Positions 12,992 to 19,546 of a stretch of 31,745 nt of DNA are shown one piece after another. Below the pieces are notes generated by a model. The model was not told the DNA's origin. It made no database searches and was given only the letters and a program-made list of their open reading frames with translations. This DNA comes from an uncultured Lachnoclostridium sp. Lineage in GTDB: Bacteria > Bacillota > Clostridia > Lachnospirales > Lachnospiraceae. Numbering within the stretch: position 1 is the first letter of the stretch; the number at the start of each line of letters is the position of its first letter. Position numbers and translations under genes: made by a program. Location of the stretch: contig CAOJBY010000035.1 of NCBI GenBank assembly GCA_948330435.1, positions 1 through 31,745 on the forward strand. The letters run 5' to 3'.

Positions 12992-14068
12992 ATGGAGAGA
13001 AAATATTTCATAGATAATTTAAGATGGATGGCAATTCTGCTGCTGTTTCCATTCCATGCTTCGCAAATTTGGAGTGGAGGAGAGTACAGCGGATTTTATA
13101 TTTGGTCACATACAAATACCGCACTCTATGTATTCTCTACTGCCGTATATCCCTGGTACATGGCTCTTTTGTTTGTGATTGCAGGCATAAGCTGTAAGTA
13201 CTCGCTCCAAATAAGAACAAACAGGCAGTTTATAGGGGAACGAGTAAAAAAATTACTTGTTCCGTTTTTGTTTGGATTGCTTGTGCTTGTTCCGGTGATG
13301 ACCTATGTGGCAGAAGTGTTTTTTAATGGATATACAGGTACCTATTTTCAGCAGTATGGTCTGTTTTTCACAAAGGAAACTGATTTGACGGGATATCGTG
13401 GGGGTTTTACGCCCGCACATCTTTGGTTCTTGCTGTATTTGTTTCTTGTTTCATTGACAGCAATTTTAATCTTTCTTTTGCAAAAAAAGTATTTGCCTGA
13501 ATGGAAAGCTGACCATTTACCTTATTTCTGCATGATTCTTTTGTTTGTTCCGGAATGGATAGGTCAGTATATTTTGAATATAGGCGGGAAAAGTCTGGGG
13601 CAGTTTCTCATACTGTTTTTGTTCGGGTATTATATATTTTCGGAGGAAAGTATTCTGAAAAAATTGCAGAGGTACCGGTTTGCAAGCCTTTTCCTCTTCG
13701 CAATGTCAGGCGGCCTGTACACTTATTTGTACTGCCTGGAAAACATCCGAAACATAGGGATGGTCGGGCTTTACATATTTTACGGATGGACGGGAATTAT
13801 TGCCCTGATTGGCGTAGGACGGTCAAAGCTGAATTTTCACAGTCGTCTCAGTGGTTATCTGACACGTGCGTCTTTTCCTGTTTACATTCTCCATATGCCA
13901 ATTCTGGTTGTGGCAGGATTTTTCGTATTGAGATTGCCCATCGGTGTGGCAGGACAATTTTTGTTGATTGTGTTGATTTCGTTTGTTGCAACATTTTTAA
14001 TATATGAAGTCGTAAAGAGGATTCCTGTCTTACGATTTTTTCTTGGAATAGCAGAACGGAGATTATGA
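12992..14068 (+). CDS. Acyltransferase 3 family membrane protein
   Basis: A 358-residue protein. ATG 12992 gives MERKYFIDNLRWMAILLLFP, the usual start of the family (R.....D..R......V...H), with the conserved FHA histidine at the end of the first membrane segment. About ten hydrophobic segments follow, including PWYMALLFVIAGISCKYSLQ, GGFTPAHLWFLLYLFLVSLT and ASFPVYILHMPILVVAGFFV with the late conserved YILH. Acyltransferase_3 proteins move acetyl or other acyl groups onto sugars, peptidoglycan or antibiotics at the membrane. Related proteins are often annotated as glucan-modifying or O-acetyltransferases; the acceptor is unknown. Confidence 0.92.
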   Translation: MERKYFIDNLRWMAILLLFPFHASQIWSGGEYSGFYIWSHTNTALYVFSTAVYPWYMALLFVIAGISCKYSLQIRTNRQFIGERVKKLLVPFLFGLLVLVPVMTYVAEVFFNGYTGTYFQQYGLFFTKETDLTGYRGGFTPAHLWFLLYLFLVSLTAILIFLLQKKYLPEWKADHLPYFCMILLFVPEWIGQYILNIGGKSLGQFLILFLFGYYIFSEESILKKLQRYRFASLFLFAMSGGLYTYLYCLENIRNIGMVGLYIFYGWTGIIALIGVGRSKLNFHSRLSGYLTRASFPVYILHMPILVVAGFFVLRLPIGVAGQFLLIVLISFVATFLIYEVVKRIPVLRFFLGIAERRL

Positions 14069-14082
14069 AAAGTTTGGTTAAA

Positions 14083-14112
14083 GATTCACTTTACGGCTAT
14101 TGTGAAAGGGAC
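14083..14112 (+). repeat. Degenerate cassette repeat
   Basis: GATTCACTTTACGGCTATTG then TGAAAGGG keeps the ATTCACTTTA...TG.GAAAG skeleton. A similar degenerate copy lies in the equivalent place before the second Rpn copy (16849-16872). Confidence 0.5.
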
Positions 14113-14155
14113 TGGAAATAGAACATAAAAAATATAAAAATTTTACAAAAACAGG

Positions 14156-14183
14156 TTGAAAATTCCAAATTTTATTGTATAAT
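14156..14183 (+). promoter_or_regulatory. Predicted sigma-A promoter of Rpn copy 1
   Basis: TTGAAA (14156-14161) and TATAAT (14178-14183) are 16 bp apart, about 115 nt upstream of the Rpn start. The leader between contains the small hairpin CGGGAATCCCG. The same promoter precedes Rpn copy 2. Few other convincing promoters are visible in the array. Confidence 0.7.
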
Positions 14184-14298
14184 CAAGATATCATCTTTTT
14201 TCAATAGTATCTTTATTAATTTCAACGGGAATCCCGAAAATTTTCAGGCACAGGTGATTGAGAAAAAGAAAACAATCAAGTATAATGGAGGATAGTTT

Positions 14299-15255
14299 AT
14301 GGCAAATAATTTAAAATGGTATCAGAAGCATTTTCTGTGGAGGAGACTGCGTATTAACAGGAAATATAAGGATCGCCTGTTTCGCTTCCTGTTCCGGGAT
14401 AAAAAGGATCTGCTGGAATTGTACAATGCGGTAAACGGGAGTGCTTACAGCAATGCGGATGATCTGGAGATTGTGACCCTGGAGGATGCGATCTTTATGA
14501 AGATGAAGAACGATCTGTCCTTTATCATTGCGAATCAGCTCAATCTCTACGAGCATCAGAGTACTTACTCGCCGAACATGCCTTTGCGGGGGCTCTTGTA
14601 CTTTTCCCGGCAGTACGAGGGGATTGTGGCACAGCACAAGGATCAGCTATACAGCTCTAAGCTTATAAAGCTGCCCACGCCGGAGTACGTCATTTTCTAC
14701 AATGGAAAACAGGAGCAGGCGGATCGGGAAGAGCTGTTTCTTTCGGACGCCTTTGAGACAGGGCAGGGTTCCGGCTGTTTGGAATGCAAAGCAGTCCTTT
14801 TCAATATCAACCGGGGTCACAACCAGGAACTATTGGAAAAATGCAGACGGCTATGGGAATACTCGGAATTTATCTCAGAGGTGAGCGAGAACCTGGACCG
14901 GAATATGTCTCTCAAAGCCGCCATAATGAAAGCTGTGGATAGCTGTATTCAAAAGGGAATCCTGGAAGAGCTTCTGAGGAAAAATCAAGCGGAGGTGCTG
15001 CATATGCTGTTGACGGAATACGATGAAAAGGCCCATATGAGGGGGATATATAAAGAGGGAGAGGAAGCCGGGTATCAAAAAGGTTACAGCAAAGGGGAAG
15101 AGGACGGCTATCGGAAAGGGGAGTCCGAACTGCTGCTCAAACAGGTCCGCCAAAAGTTGGAGCGAGGAAAAAGCATCCCAGTGATTGCCGAAGAGCTGGA
15201 GACCGAAGTGGCTGTGATCGAGAAAATTGCTGAGAGGATAAACCGTAATGAGTAG
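14299..15255 (+). CDS. Rpn-family recombination-promoting nuclease/putative transposase, copy 1
   Basis: A 318-residue protein; AATGGAGGATAG precedes ATG 14299. The N-terminal domain fits the Rpn / PD-(D/E)XK transposase-like family common in Lachnospiraceae: RKYKDRLFRFLFRDKKDLLE, then LYNAVNGSAYSNADDLEIVT, then MKMKNDLSFIIANQLNLYEH with a D...E-x-Q-like catalytic arrangement (the EHQS near residue 90), then a YSSKLIKLPTPEYVIFYNG strand. The tail (from about residue 250) has about 2.5 GYxKGxxx units and the helix LLLKQVRQKLERGKSIPVIA. The coding region is identical or nearly so to the copy at 17056 for ~750 bp. Related proteins cut DNA and promote RecA-independent recombination. Confidence 0.85.
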   Translation: MANNLKWYQKHFLWRRLRINRKYKDRLFRFLFRDKKDLLELYNAVNGSAYSNADDLEIVTLEDAIFMKMKNDLSFIIANQLNLYEHQSTYSPNMPLRGLLYFSRQYEGIVAQHKDQLYSSKLIKLPTPEYVIFYNGKQEQADREELFLSDAFETGQGSGCLECKAVLFNINRGHNQELLEKCRRLWEYSEFISEVSENLDRNMSLKAAIMKAVDSCIQKGILEELLRKNQAEVLHMLLTEYDEKAHMRGIYKEGEEAGYQKGYSKGEEDGYRKGESELLLKQVRQKLERGKSIPVIAEELETEVAVIEKIAERINRNE

Positions 15256-15325
15256 TTGTTTATGATAAGTTGCAAGCTGGACATTCTATTATAGGGGCAT
15301 CATGAATGGTAATTTTATTATTTAG
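15251..15325 (+). pseudogene. Deletion scar of the membrane-protein cassette found at 18165
   Basis: GCAAGCTGGACATTCTATTA then TAGGGGCATCATGAATGG matches 18433-18470 with a few changes, and then jumps to AATTTTATTATTTAGCAGAT, which matches 18601-18618. The 5' part and ~130 nt near the 3' end of the gene are missing. The scar follows Rpn copy 1, as the intact gene follows Rpn copy 2, so the Rpn plus membrane-protein unit was duplicated and then decayed here. Confidence 0.8.
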
Positions 15326-15327
15326 CA

Positions 15328-15374
15328 GATTCCCATCTATCGAGGAATTGCAGGGAGCGTAAAACCGGTGTTTG
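15328..15374 (+). repeat. Cassette repeat, copy 11
   Basis: Reads GATTCCCATCTATCGAGGAA then TTGCAGGGAGCGTAAAACCG. The GCAGGGAGCG subtype is shared only with copy 13 at 18617, in keeping with both following copies of the same membrane-protein cassette. Confidence 0.88.
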
Positions 15375-15398
15375 ATGCGTAGCAAAAAAGGAGTATCT

Positions 15399-15971
15399 AT
15401 GAATGACAGACCTGCTTTAGACAGAGATTTAGACAGCAAAACATTTCGTGATTACTATTATTTGAAAGAGGAATTGGTAAGCTTTTGCCGAGAAAATGGT
15501 CTGCCCGTTTCGGGTGGAAAAATAGAACTCACAGATCGGATAGCATATTTTCTTGAAACAGGAAACATAGTGCCTGCTTCAACGGGAAGAAAAAGAGCAG
15601 CGGCAATTGATACGATTCGTGAAGATTCAAAAATTGAAGCAAACTTTGTCTGTTCGGAAAAACACAGAGCATTTTTTAGAGAACACATTGGAAATGGTTT
15701 TTCATTTCATGTGGATTTTCAAAAATGGTTAAAAAATAATACGGGCAAAACTTATAAAGAAGCGATTGCCGCTTATTATCAGATTCTTGAGGATAAGAAA
15801 AAAAGGAAAACAAAAATTGACAAGCAGTTTGAGTACAACACTTATATTCGAGATTTTTTTGCAGACAATCGAGGAAAATCCCTAGCGGAAGCAATTACAT
15901 GTTGGAAATACAAAAAGCAATTACAGGGGCATAACCGCTATGAAAGAACGGACCTTAGAGCAATCGAATGA
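15399..15971 (+). CDS. SAP-domain protein (DUF6434-like)
   Basis: A 190-residue protein; AAAAAAGGAG precedes ATG 15399, and the open frame upstream lies in the repeat. Residues ~20-60 form a SAP-like helix-turn-helix module: YLKEELVSFCRENGLPVSGG, then KIELTDRIAYFLETG. The remainder (FFREHIGNGFSFHVDFQKWL, KNNTGKTYKEAIAAYYQILE, then DFFADNRGKSLAEAITCWKY) matches what I recall as the DUF6434 partner domain, in which the repeated motif (N.GK.Y.EA...Y) suggests nucleic-acid binding. SAP domains bind DNA, usually AT-rich. The function of the combination is unknown. It is a stand-alone cassette between the two Rpn copies. Confidence 0.8.
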   Translation: MNDRPALDRDLDSKTFRDYYYLKEELVSFCRENGLPVSGGKIELTDRIAYFLETGNIVPASTGRKRAAAIDTIREDSKIEANFVCSEKHRAFFREHIGNGFSFHVDFQKWLKNNTGKTYKEAIAAYYQILEDKKKRKTKIDKQFEYNTYIRDFFADNRGKSLAEAITCWKYKKQLQGHNRYERTDLRAIE

Positions 15972-15974
15972 TAA

Positions 15975-16009
15975 GGTTTTTTGTTTGCCGGAAAGCTGCG
16001 GGGAGCATT
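15975..16009 (+). repeat. Cassette repeat, copy 12 (right end altered)
   Basis: GGTTTTTTGTTTGCCGGAAA then GCTGCGGGGAGCATTG keeps the hairpin and GCTGCGGGGAGC, but runs straight into an open frame fragment in place of GTAAAATCGG. Confidence 0.65.
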
Positions 16010-16111
16010 GCTTTTGAAAATATAGAATTTGAAAAGCTAGAGGAGATAGAACATCAAATCATTGCTTTTGAAGAGACCCCCTACATTGTGCTCAGAAATG
16101 TTCCAGATTAA
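16010..16111 (+). pseudogene. Fragment of unknown gene
   Basis: A 33-codon open frame reads AFENIEFEKLEEIEHQIIAF then EETPYIVLRNVPD to TAA, joined directly to the truncated repeat. Its first residues and DNA resemble SIAFETVELEKF of the methyltransferase at ~18949-18978, so the 5' part may derive from a methyltransferase cassette; the rest is not recognised. There is no start codon or ribosome binding site. The next ~60 bases hold nothing recognisable. Confidence 0.35.
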
Positions 16112-16170
16112 GCCCTATGCGGACAAACTCATTTTTCTATAGGAAACTACACTATCGTCAACTTCAATCG

Positions 16171-16228
16171 TGTGTACTTTGCTAAGTTGACCTTTGGAAA
16201 AAATCGGATACACTTAGTAAAGTACACA
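16171..16228. repeat. GTAC-containing hairpin in a junction
   Basis: A 17-bp inverted repeat with one mismatch (16171-16187 with 16212-16228, TGTGTACTTTGCTAAGT and its partner) encloses a loop containing AAAAAATCGGATA. Flanking bases (TCAACTTCAAT and ATTGTTGA) extend the pairing imperfectly. GTAC lies near each end, as in the element at 1975. Confidence 0.6.
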
Positions 16229-16269
16229 ATTGTTGAGAAATTTGCGTGTGGTTTAATAGAGGTGAGACA

Positions 16270-16691
16270 ATGCTTGATGAAAAATCAATAAACGCTGTTA
16301 TCAATCGTCTTTTCCCCGATGGGTGCTTTGCATGGAAAATGCCCTCTTTTATTATCAATACAGTGACCGTAATTCGGCCCAGTGGAATATTACGATTGAT
16401 AAAAATGTCTCCAGAGGTCGTACAAATATTGACTATCCTTTTATAAAGGCATATCGTGTTGAGCCTGTTTTGGTACCCCTTGGCGAAACAAAAGGCAGCA
16501 TTAACCATGTGGATGTCCGTATCTATGACCGTGACCGTACCATTTGTGATGTACTGCGGAATATAACCAAAATGGACAAAGAGATTTTTAATAAGGCAAT
16601 ACAAGGGTATGTGAAAGACCTGAAAAAAATATACCGAATCTTATGGCGTATGCAAAAGCGTGTAAAAGAATTGATTGGAGTGTGGCTGTGA
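16270..16691 (+). pseudogene. AbiEi-type antitoxin pseudogene (type IV toxin-antitoxin)
   Basis: GAGGTGAG precedes ATG 16270 (MLDEKSINAVINRLFPDGC...). At about 16320 the recognisable sequence moves to another frame: CMENALFYYQYSDRNSAQWN, then DYPFIKAYRVEPVLVPLGET, then VRIYDRDRTICDVLRNITKM, MDKEIFNKAIQGYVKD. This is the AbiEi antitoxin core (SHETAL/MENAL-like motif, Y.V., the DRDRTICD...N..K.D.E.FN.A...YV signature). The ending ...RVKELIGVWL is also typical but is reached through two compensating shifts near 16625-16665. The N-terminal winged helix is missing or replaced. At least three lesions make this a pseudogene. Confidence 0.75.
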
Positions 16692-16777
16692 TGGCGGATG
16701 CAGCGGCATCTGTTTTGGCAAGGAAACAAAGCAGTCATGATTCATGCCATTGTCGTCATAAAAACAAGATTATTTAA
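16691..16777 (+). pseudogene. AbiEii-type toxin, 5' stub
   Basis: ATG 16691 overlaps the AbiEi stop as TGATG, the usual translational coupling of abiEi-abiEii pairs. The peptide starts MADAAASVLARKQ, which fits the N-terminus of AbiEii nucleotidyltransferase toxins (MxNxAASVLARLKNKA...), then loses the frame and stops after 28 residues. The catalytic GGxxL...D.D nucleotidyltransferase motif is absent, so the toxin is gone. This supports the reading of the upstream relic as an antitoxin. Confidence 0.6.
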
Positions 16778-16912
16778 ATATTATCAGAGGTTTGTGATTA
16801 GCTCCCCCTCCGGAATGATTTTAAGGTGAATATTCCGGAGGACACTGTCTTTAAGGCTGTTGCGAAAGAATTGCAAACGGATTACAAAATATAAAAATTT
16901 TACAAAAATAGG
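16778..16912 (+). other. Intergenic stretch with hairpin and a short tail fragment
   Basis: A perfect 10-bp inverted repeat (CCTCCGGAAT at 16807-16816, ATTCCGGAGG at 16832-16841) could be a weak terminator or a relic of a junction hairpin. An open frame of ~30 codons ending at TAA 16892-16894 reads FKVNIPEDTVFKAVAKELQT, probably the tail of a lost gene. No complete gene is present. The region leads into the promoter of Rpn copy 2. Confidence 0.5.
16849..16872 (+). repeat. Degenerate cassette repeat
   Basis: TGTCTTTAAGGCTGTTGCGA then AAGA aligns with the degenerate copy at 14083 upstream of the other Rpn gene and with the CTGCGAAGA part of the consensus. Confidence 0.4.
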
Positions 16913-16940
16913 TTGAAAATCCCAAATATTATAGTATAAT
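16913..16940 (+). promoter_or_regulatory. Predicted sigma-A promoter of Rpn copy 2
   Basis: TTGAAA (16913-16918) and TATAAT (16935-16940) with 16-bp spacing. Homology to the leader of copy 1 starts near 16889 and, from about 16946 to the start codon, appears base-identical. Confidence 0.7.
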
Positions 16941-17055
16941 CAAAATATCATCTTTTTTCAATAGTATCTTTATTAATTTCAACGGGAATCCCGAAAATTT
17001 TCAGGCACAGGTGATTGAGAAAAAGAAAACAATCAAGTATAATGGAGGATAGTTT

Positions 17056-18117
17056 ATGGCAAATAATTTAAAATGGTATCAGAAGCATTTTCTGTGGAGG
17101 AGACTGCGTATTAACAGGAAATATAAGGATCGCCTGTTTCGCTTCCTGTTCCGGGATAAAAAGGATCTGCTGGAATTGTACAATGCGGTAAACGGGAGTG
17201 CTTACAGCAATGCGGATGATCTGGAGATTGTGACCCTGGAGGATGCGATCTTTATGAAGATGAAGAACGATCTGTCCTTTATCATTGCGAATCAGCTCAA
17301 TCTCTACGAGCATCAGAGTACTTACTCGCCGAACATGCCTTTGCGGGGGCTCTTGTACTTTTCCCGGCAGTACGAGGGGATTGTGGCACAGCACAAGGAT
17401 CAGCTATACAGCTCTAAGCTTATAAAGCTGCCCACGCCGGAGTACGTCATTTTCTACAATGGAAAACAGGAGCAGGCGGATCGGGAAGAGCTGTTTCTTT
17501 CGGACGCCTTTGAGACAGGGCAGGGTTCCGGCTGTTTGGAATGCAAAGCAGTCCTTTTCAATATCAACCGGGGTCACAACCAGGAACTATTGGAAAAATG
17601 CAGACGGCTATGGGAATACTCGGAATTTATCTCAGAGGTGAGCGAGAACCTGGACCGGAATATGTCTCTCAAAGCCGCCATAATGAAAGCTGTGGATAGC
17701 TGTATTCAAAAGGGAATCCTGGAAGAGCTTCTGAGGAAAAATCAAGCGGAGGTGCTGCATATGCTGTTGACGGAATACGATGAAAAGGCCCATATGAGGG
17801 GGATCTATAAAGAGGGAGAGGAAGCCGGGTATCAAAAAGGAAAGTTGGAGGGTTACAGCAAAGGAGAAGAGGACGGCTACGCAAAAGGCGAACGGGACGG
17901 ATATCGGAAAGGGGAGTCCGATCTGTTGGTCAAGCTGGTCCGCCAAAAGCTTGAGCGAGGAAAAAGCATCCCTGTGATTGCCGAAGAGCTGGAGACCGAA
18001 GCGGCTGTGATCGAGGAGATTGGTGAGAGGATAAAAAAACATGGCCAAATCTCAGTGAGCAGGGAGGACCATACATCCGATCAAGATAGCCGATTGGTTT
18101 TCAAAAACGAGGACTAA
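17056..18117 (+). CDS. Rpn-family recombination-promoting nuclease/putative transposase, copy 2
   Basis: A 353-residue protein. The first ~250 residues are identical to copy 1 at 14299, including the MKMKNDLSFIIANQLNLYEH-Q putative nuclease centre. The tail has four GYxKGxxx units (GYQKGKLE, GYSKGEED, GYAKGERD, GYRKGESD) against ~2.5 in copy 1 and 5 in the partial copy at the window start. After the shared LERGKSIPVIAEELETE helix it ends with an unrelated extension, GQISVSREDHTSDQDSRLVF, where copy 1 stops earlier. The near identity to copy 1 points to recent duplication or gene conversion. Its own promoter sits ~115 nt upstream. It is followed at 48 nt by an intact membrane-protein cassette. 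Confidence 0.85.
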   Translation: MANNLKWYQKHFLWRRLRINRKYKDRLFRFLFRDKKDLLELYNAVNGSAYSNADDLEIVTLEDAIFMKMKNDLSFIIANQLNLYEHQSTYSPNMPLRGLLYFSRQYEGIVAQHKDQLYSSKLIKLPTPEYVIFYNGKQEQADREELFLSDAFETGQGSGCLECKAVLFNINRGHNQELLEKCRRLWEYSEFISEVSENLDRNMSLKAAIMKAVDSCIQKGILEELLRKNQAEVLHMLLTEYDEKAHMRGIYKEGEEAGYQKGKLEGYSKGEEDGYAKGERDGYRKGESDLLVKLVRQKLERGKSIPVIAEELETEAAVIEEIGERIKKHGQISVSREDHTSDQDSRLVFKNED

Positions 18118-18164
18118 TTGGCTGCTTTCAAGCAATATAAAATTGAAATTGTGAGGATATTTGG

Positions 18165-18614
18165 ATGCTGAAAAAATATAAGATAGGATTTGATATTTGG
18201 GGTGCGTTGCTATTTTTCACTCTTATGATACCCAATTTTATCTGGTTTGCCGTCCCTGCACCAAATGACATATTGAGGGCAGATTCGGTTACTGCGACAC
18301 TTGATACAGTGGCTTCTGTATGTCAAGTGCTGATGGTCATTTCTTTATGTATATTTGTAAATCGTGAGCGAAAAAAGGTGAGACATTCACGATTAATCAT
18401 TACCGTAATTATTAGTTGTCTGCTATATTTTGCAAGCTGGGCATTCTATTATATGGGCATCACGAATGGGATTGTCATATTGGGATTGACGCTTCTGCCA
18501 TGCCTGGTATTTTTCTTCTTTGCTATGGATAGAAAGAATGAAATAGCGGTTCTTCCAATCTCAATTTTTACAATATGTCATTTGGTATATGGAATCGTTA
18601 ATTTTATTATTTAG
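18165..18614 (+). CDS. Four-helix membrane protein of unknown function
   Basis: A 149-residue protein with GTGAGGATATTTGG upstream of ATG 18165. Four to five hydrophobic segments are visible: FDIWGALLFFTLMIPNFIWF, ASVCQVLMVISLCIFV, then IITVIISCLLYFASWAFYYM, GIVILGLTLLPCLVFFFFAM and AVLPISIFTICHLVYGIVNF. The loops are short and positive (NRERKKVRHSR), suggesting a cytoplasmic first loop. There are no catalytic motifs and I do not recognise a named family. A deleted copy lies after Rpn copy 1, so it is tied to the duplicated Rpn unit. The 3' end is 2 nt from a cassette repeat. Confidence 0.85.
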   Translation: MLKKYKIGFDIWGALLFFTLMIPNFIWFAVPAPNDILRADSVTATLDTVASVCQVLMVISLCIFVNRERKKVRHSRLIITVIISCLLYFASWAFYYMGITNGIVILGLTLLPCLVFFFFAMDRKNEIAVLPISIFTICHLVYGIVNFII

Positions 18615-18616
18615 CA

Positions 18617-18660
18617 GATTCCTGTCTGTTGGGGAATTGCAGGAAGCGTAAAACAGGAAG
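18617..18660 (+). repeat. Cassette repeat, copy 13
   Basis: Reads GATTCCTGTCTGTTGGGGAA then TTGCAGGAAGCGTAAAACAG. It shares the GCAGG-AGCG subtype with copy 11 at 15328, the other end of the duplicated unit. Confidence 0.87.
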
Positions 18661-18678
18661 CTATAGAGGAAATCGACT

Positions 18679-19479
18679 ATGGACAGTCAAATACCTCGCA
18701 GCAAGCTGCGGGGTATTTGACCCTCGCGGCAGTCGCCAAATGGACATGCCAGCATGTCCGCTTGGCTCGTTGCCCGCGGGAATAAATCTGCATTTGATTC
18801 AGGTGAATATGACAGAAAAATCAAACAAACACTTCCCTATTATGACGTATTTTATAAAGAAGTCATAGAGCTGGTAAAAACTCTGCATCACTCCCCGGTA
18901 ACATGGCTTGACATTGGCTGCGGAACGGGAAAGATGGGGAGTATTGCTTTTGAAACGGTAGAGCTTGAAAAGTTTGTCTTTTGCGATGCTTCCGATGAAA
19001 TGATACGAATTGCAAAAGAGCGTTTCAGCCGCCCGAATGCGGAATTTTCTGTTTGTGATGTTCAAAATTTAGCCTACGCAAATGAATTCGATGTTATTAC
19101 TGCGATACAGGTAAACCACTATTTACAGATGCATGAACGCAAATTAGCATTAAGGAAGTGTTATGAAGCACTAAAAGAGAATGGCGTATTCATTAGCTTT
19201 GAAAATTTTGCCCCGCTTACGGATGCGGGAAAATCAATTTATTTGGAAAAATGGAAAAGATACCAGATGAAGCAGGGAAAAAGCCCGGATGAGATCAGGA
19301 AGCATATAGATCGATATGGAAAAGACTACTTTCCGATTACATGGAAAGAGCATTTAAAGCTAATGAAGAACAGCGGATTTAAAGCTGTTGAAATATTATG
19401 GCTTTCCAATATGCAGGTTGGTTTTTGGGGAATAAAGTCAAATGGACATGTCCGCTTGGCTCGCTGCCCGCAGGAATAA
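18679..19479 (+). pseudogene. Class I SAM-dependent methyltransferase, interrupted at codon 4 by a hairpin element
   Basis: TATAGAGGAAATCG precedes ATG 18679, which starts MDS and then enters a hairpin insert, meeting TGA at 18718-18720 in frame. The same frame resumes at 18784 as KSAFDSGEYDRKIKQTLPYY, the natural N-terminus of this family. The SAM-binding motif is VTWLDIGCGTGKMG, followed by the acidic end of strand 2 (FVFCDASDEMIRIAKERF), CDVQNLAY and DVITAIQVNHYLQ (motif III region). A restart at ATG 18754 within the insert gives 241 residues but lacks a clear ribosome binding site. The 3' end is also altered: the last ~12 residues and the stop come from a relic of the same element. The substrate is unknown; if restarted, the enzyme could be active. 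Confidence 0.72.
18686..18783. mobile_element. Hairpin element inserted in a methyltransferase gene
   Basis: The near-perfect inverted repeat GTCAAATACCTCGCAGC / GCTGCGGGGTATTTGAC (18686-18721) is followed by a second hairpin GGACATGCCAGCATGTCC (18742-18759), itself nested between CCCTCGCGGCA and TGCCCGCGGGA. The whole is ~98 bp, G+C-rich against an AT-rich gene. Removing ~96 nt restores MDS-KSAFDSGEYD in frame. Confidence 0.72.
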
Positions 19480-19480
19480 G
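19444..19480. repeat. Relic of the same hairpin element at the methyltransferase 3' end
   Basis: GGACATGTCCGCTTGGCTCG then CTGCCCGCAGGAATAA matches 18742-18785, with the central 8 bases of the small hairpin deleted and two substitutions. It supplies the methyltransferase stop codon. The gene is thus bracketed by two pieces of one element. Confidence 0.75.
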
Positions 19481-19546
19481 TTTCGGTTTGTTATCGTCCC
19501 CCTGCTCACTGAGGGGAGATTTTGAATGGTTTTACAGGAGAGAAAA

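Noticed and set aside
454..18660. Cassette repeats as classical integron attC sites
   Set aside because: No consistent GTTRRRY / RYYYAAC core pair or L-box layout is seen, and no integrase gene is present. Only the overall layout is integron-like.
454..18660. Repeats as a CRISPR array
   Set aside because: Spacing is 0.2-2 kb with genes between, copies are degenerate, and no cas genes exist.
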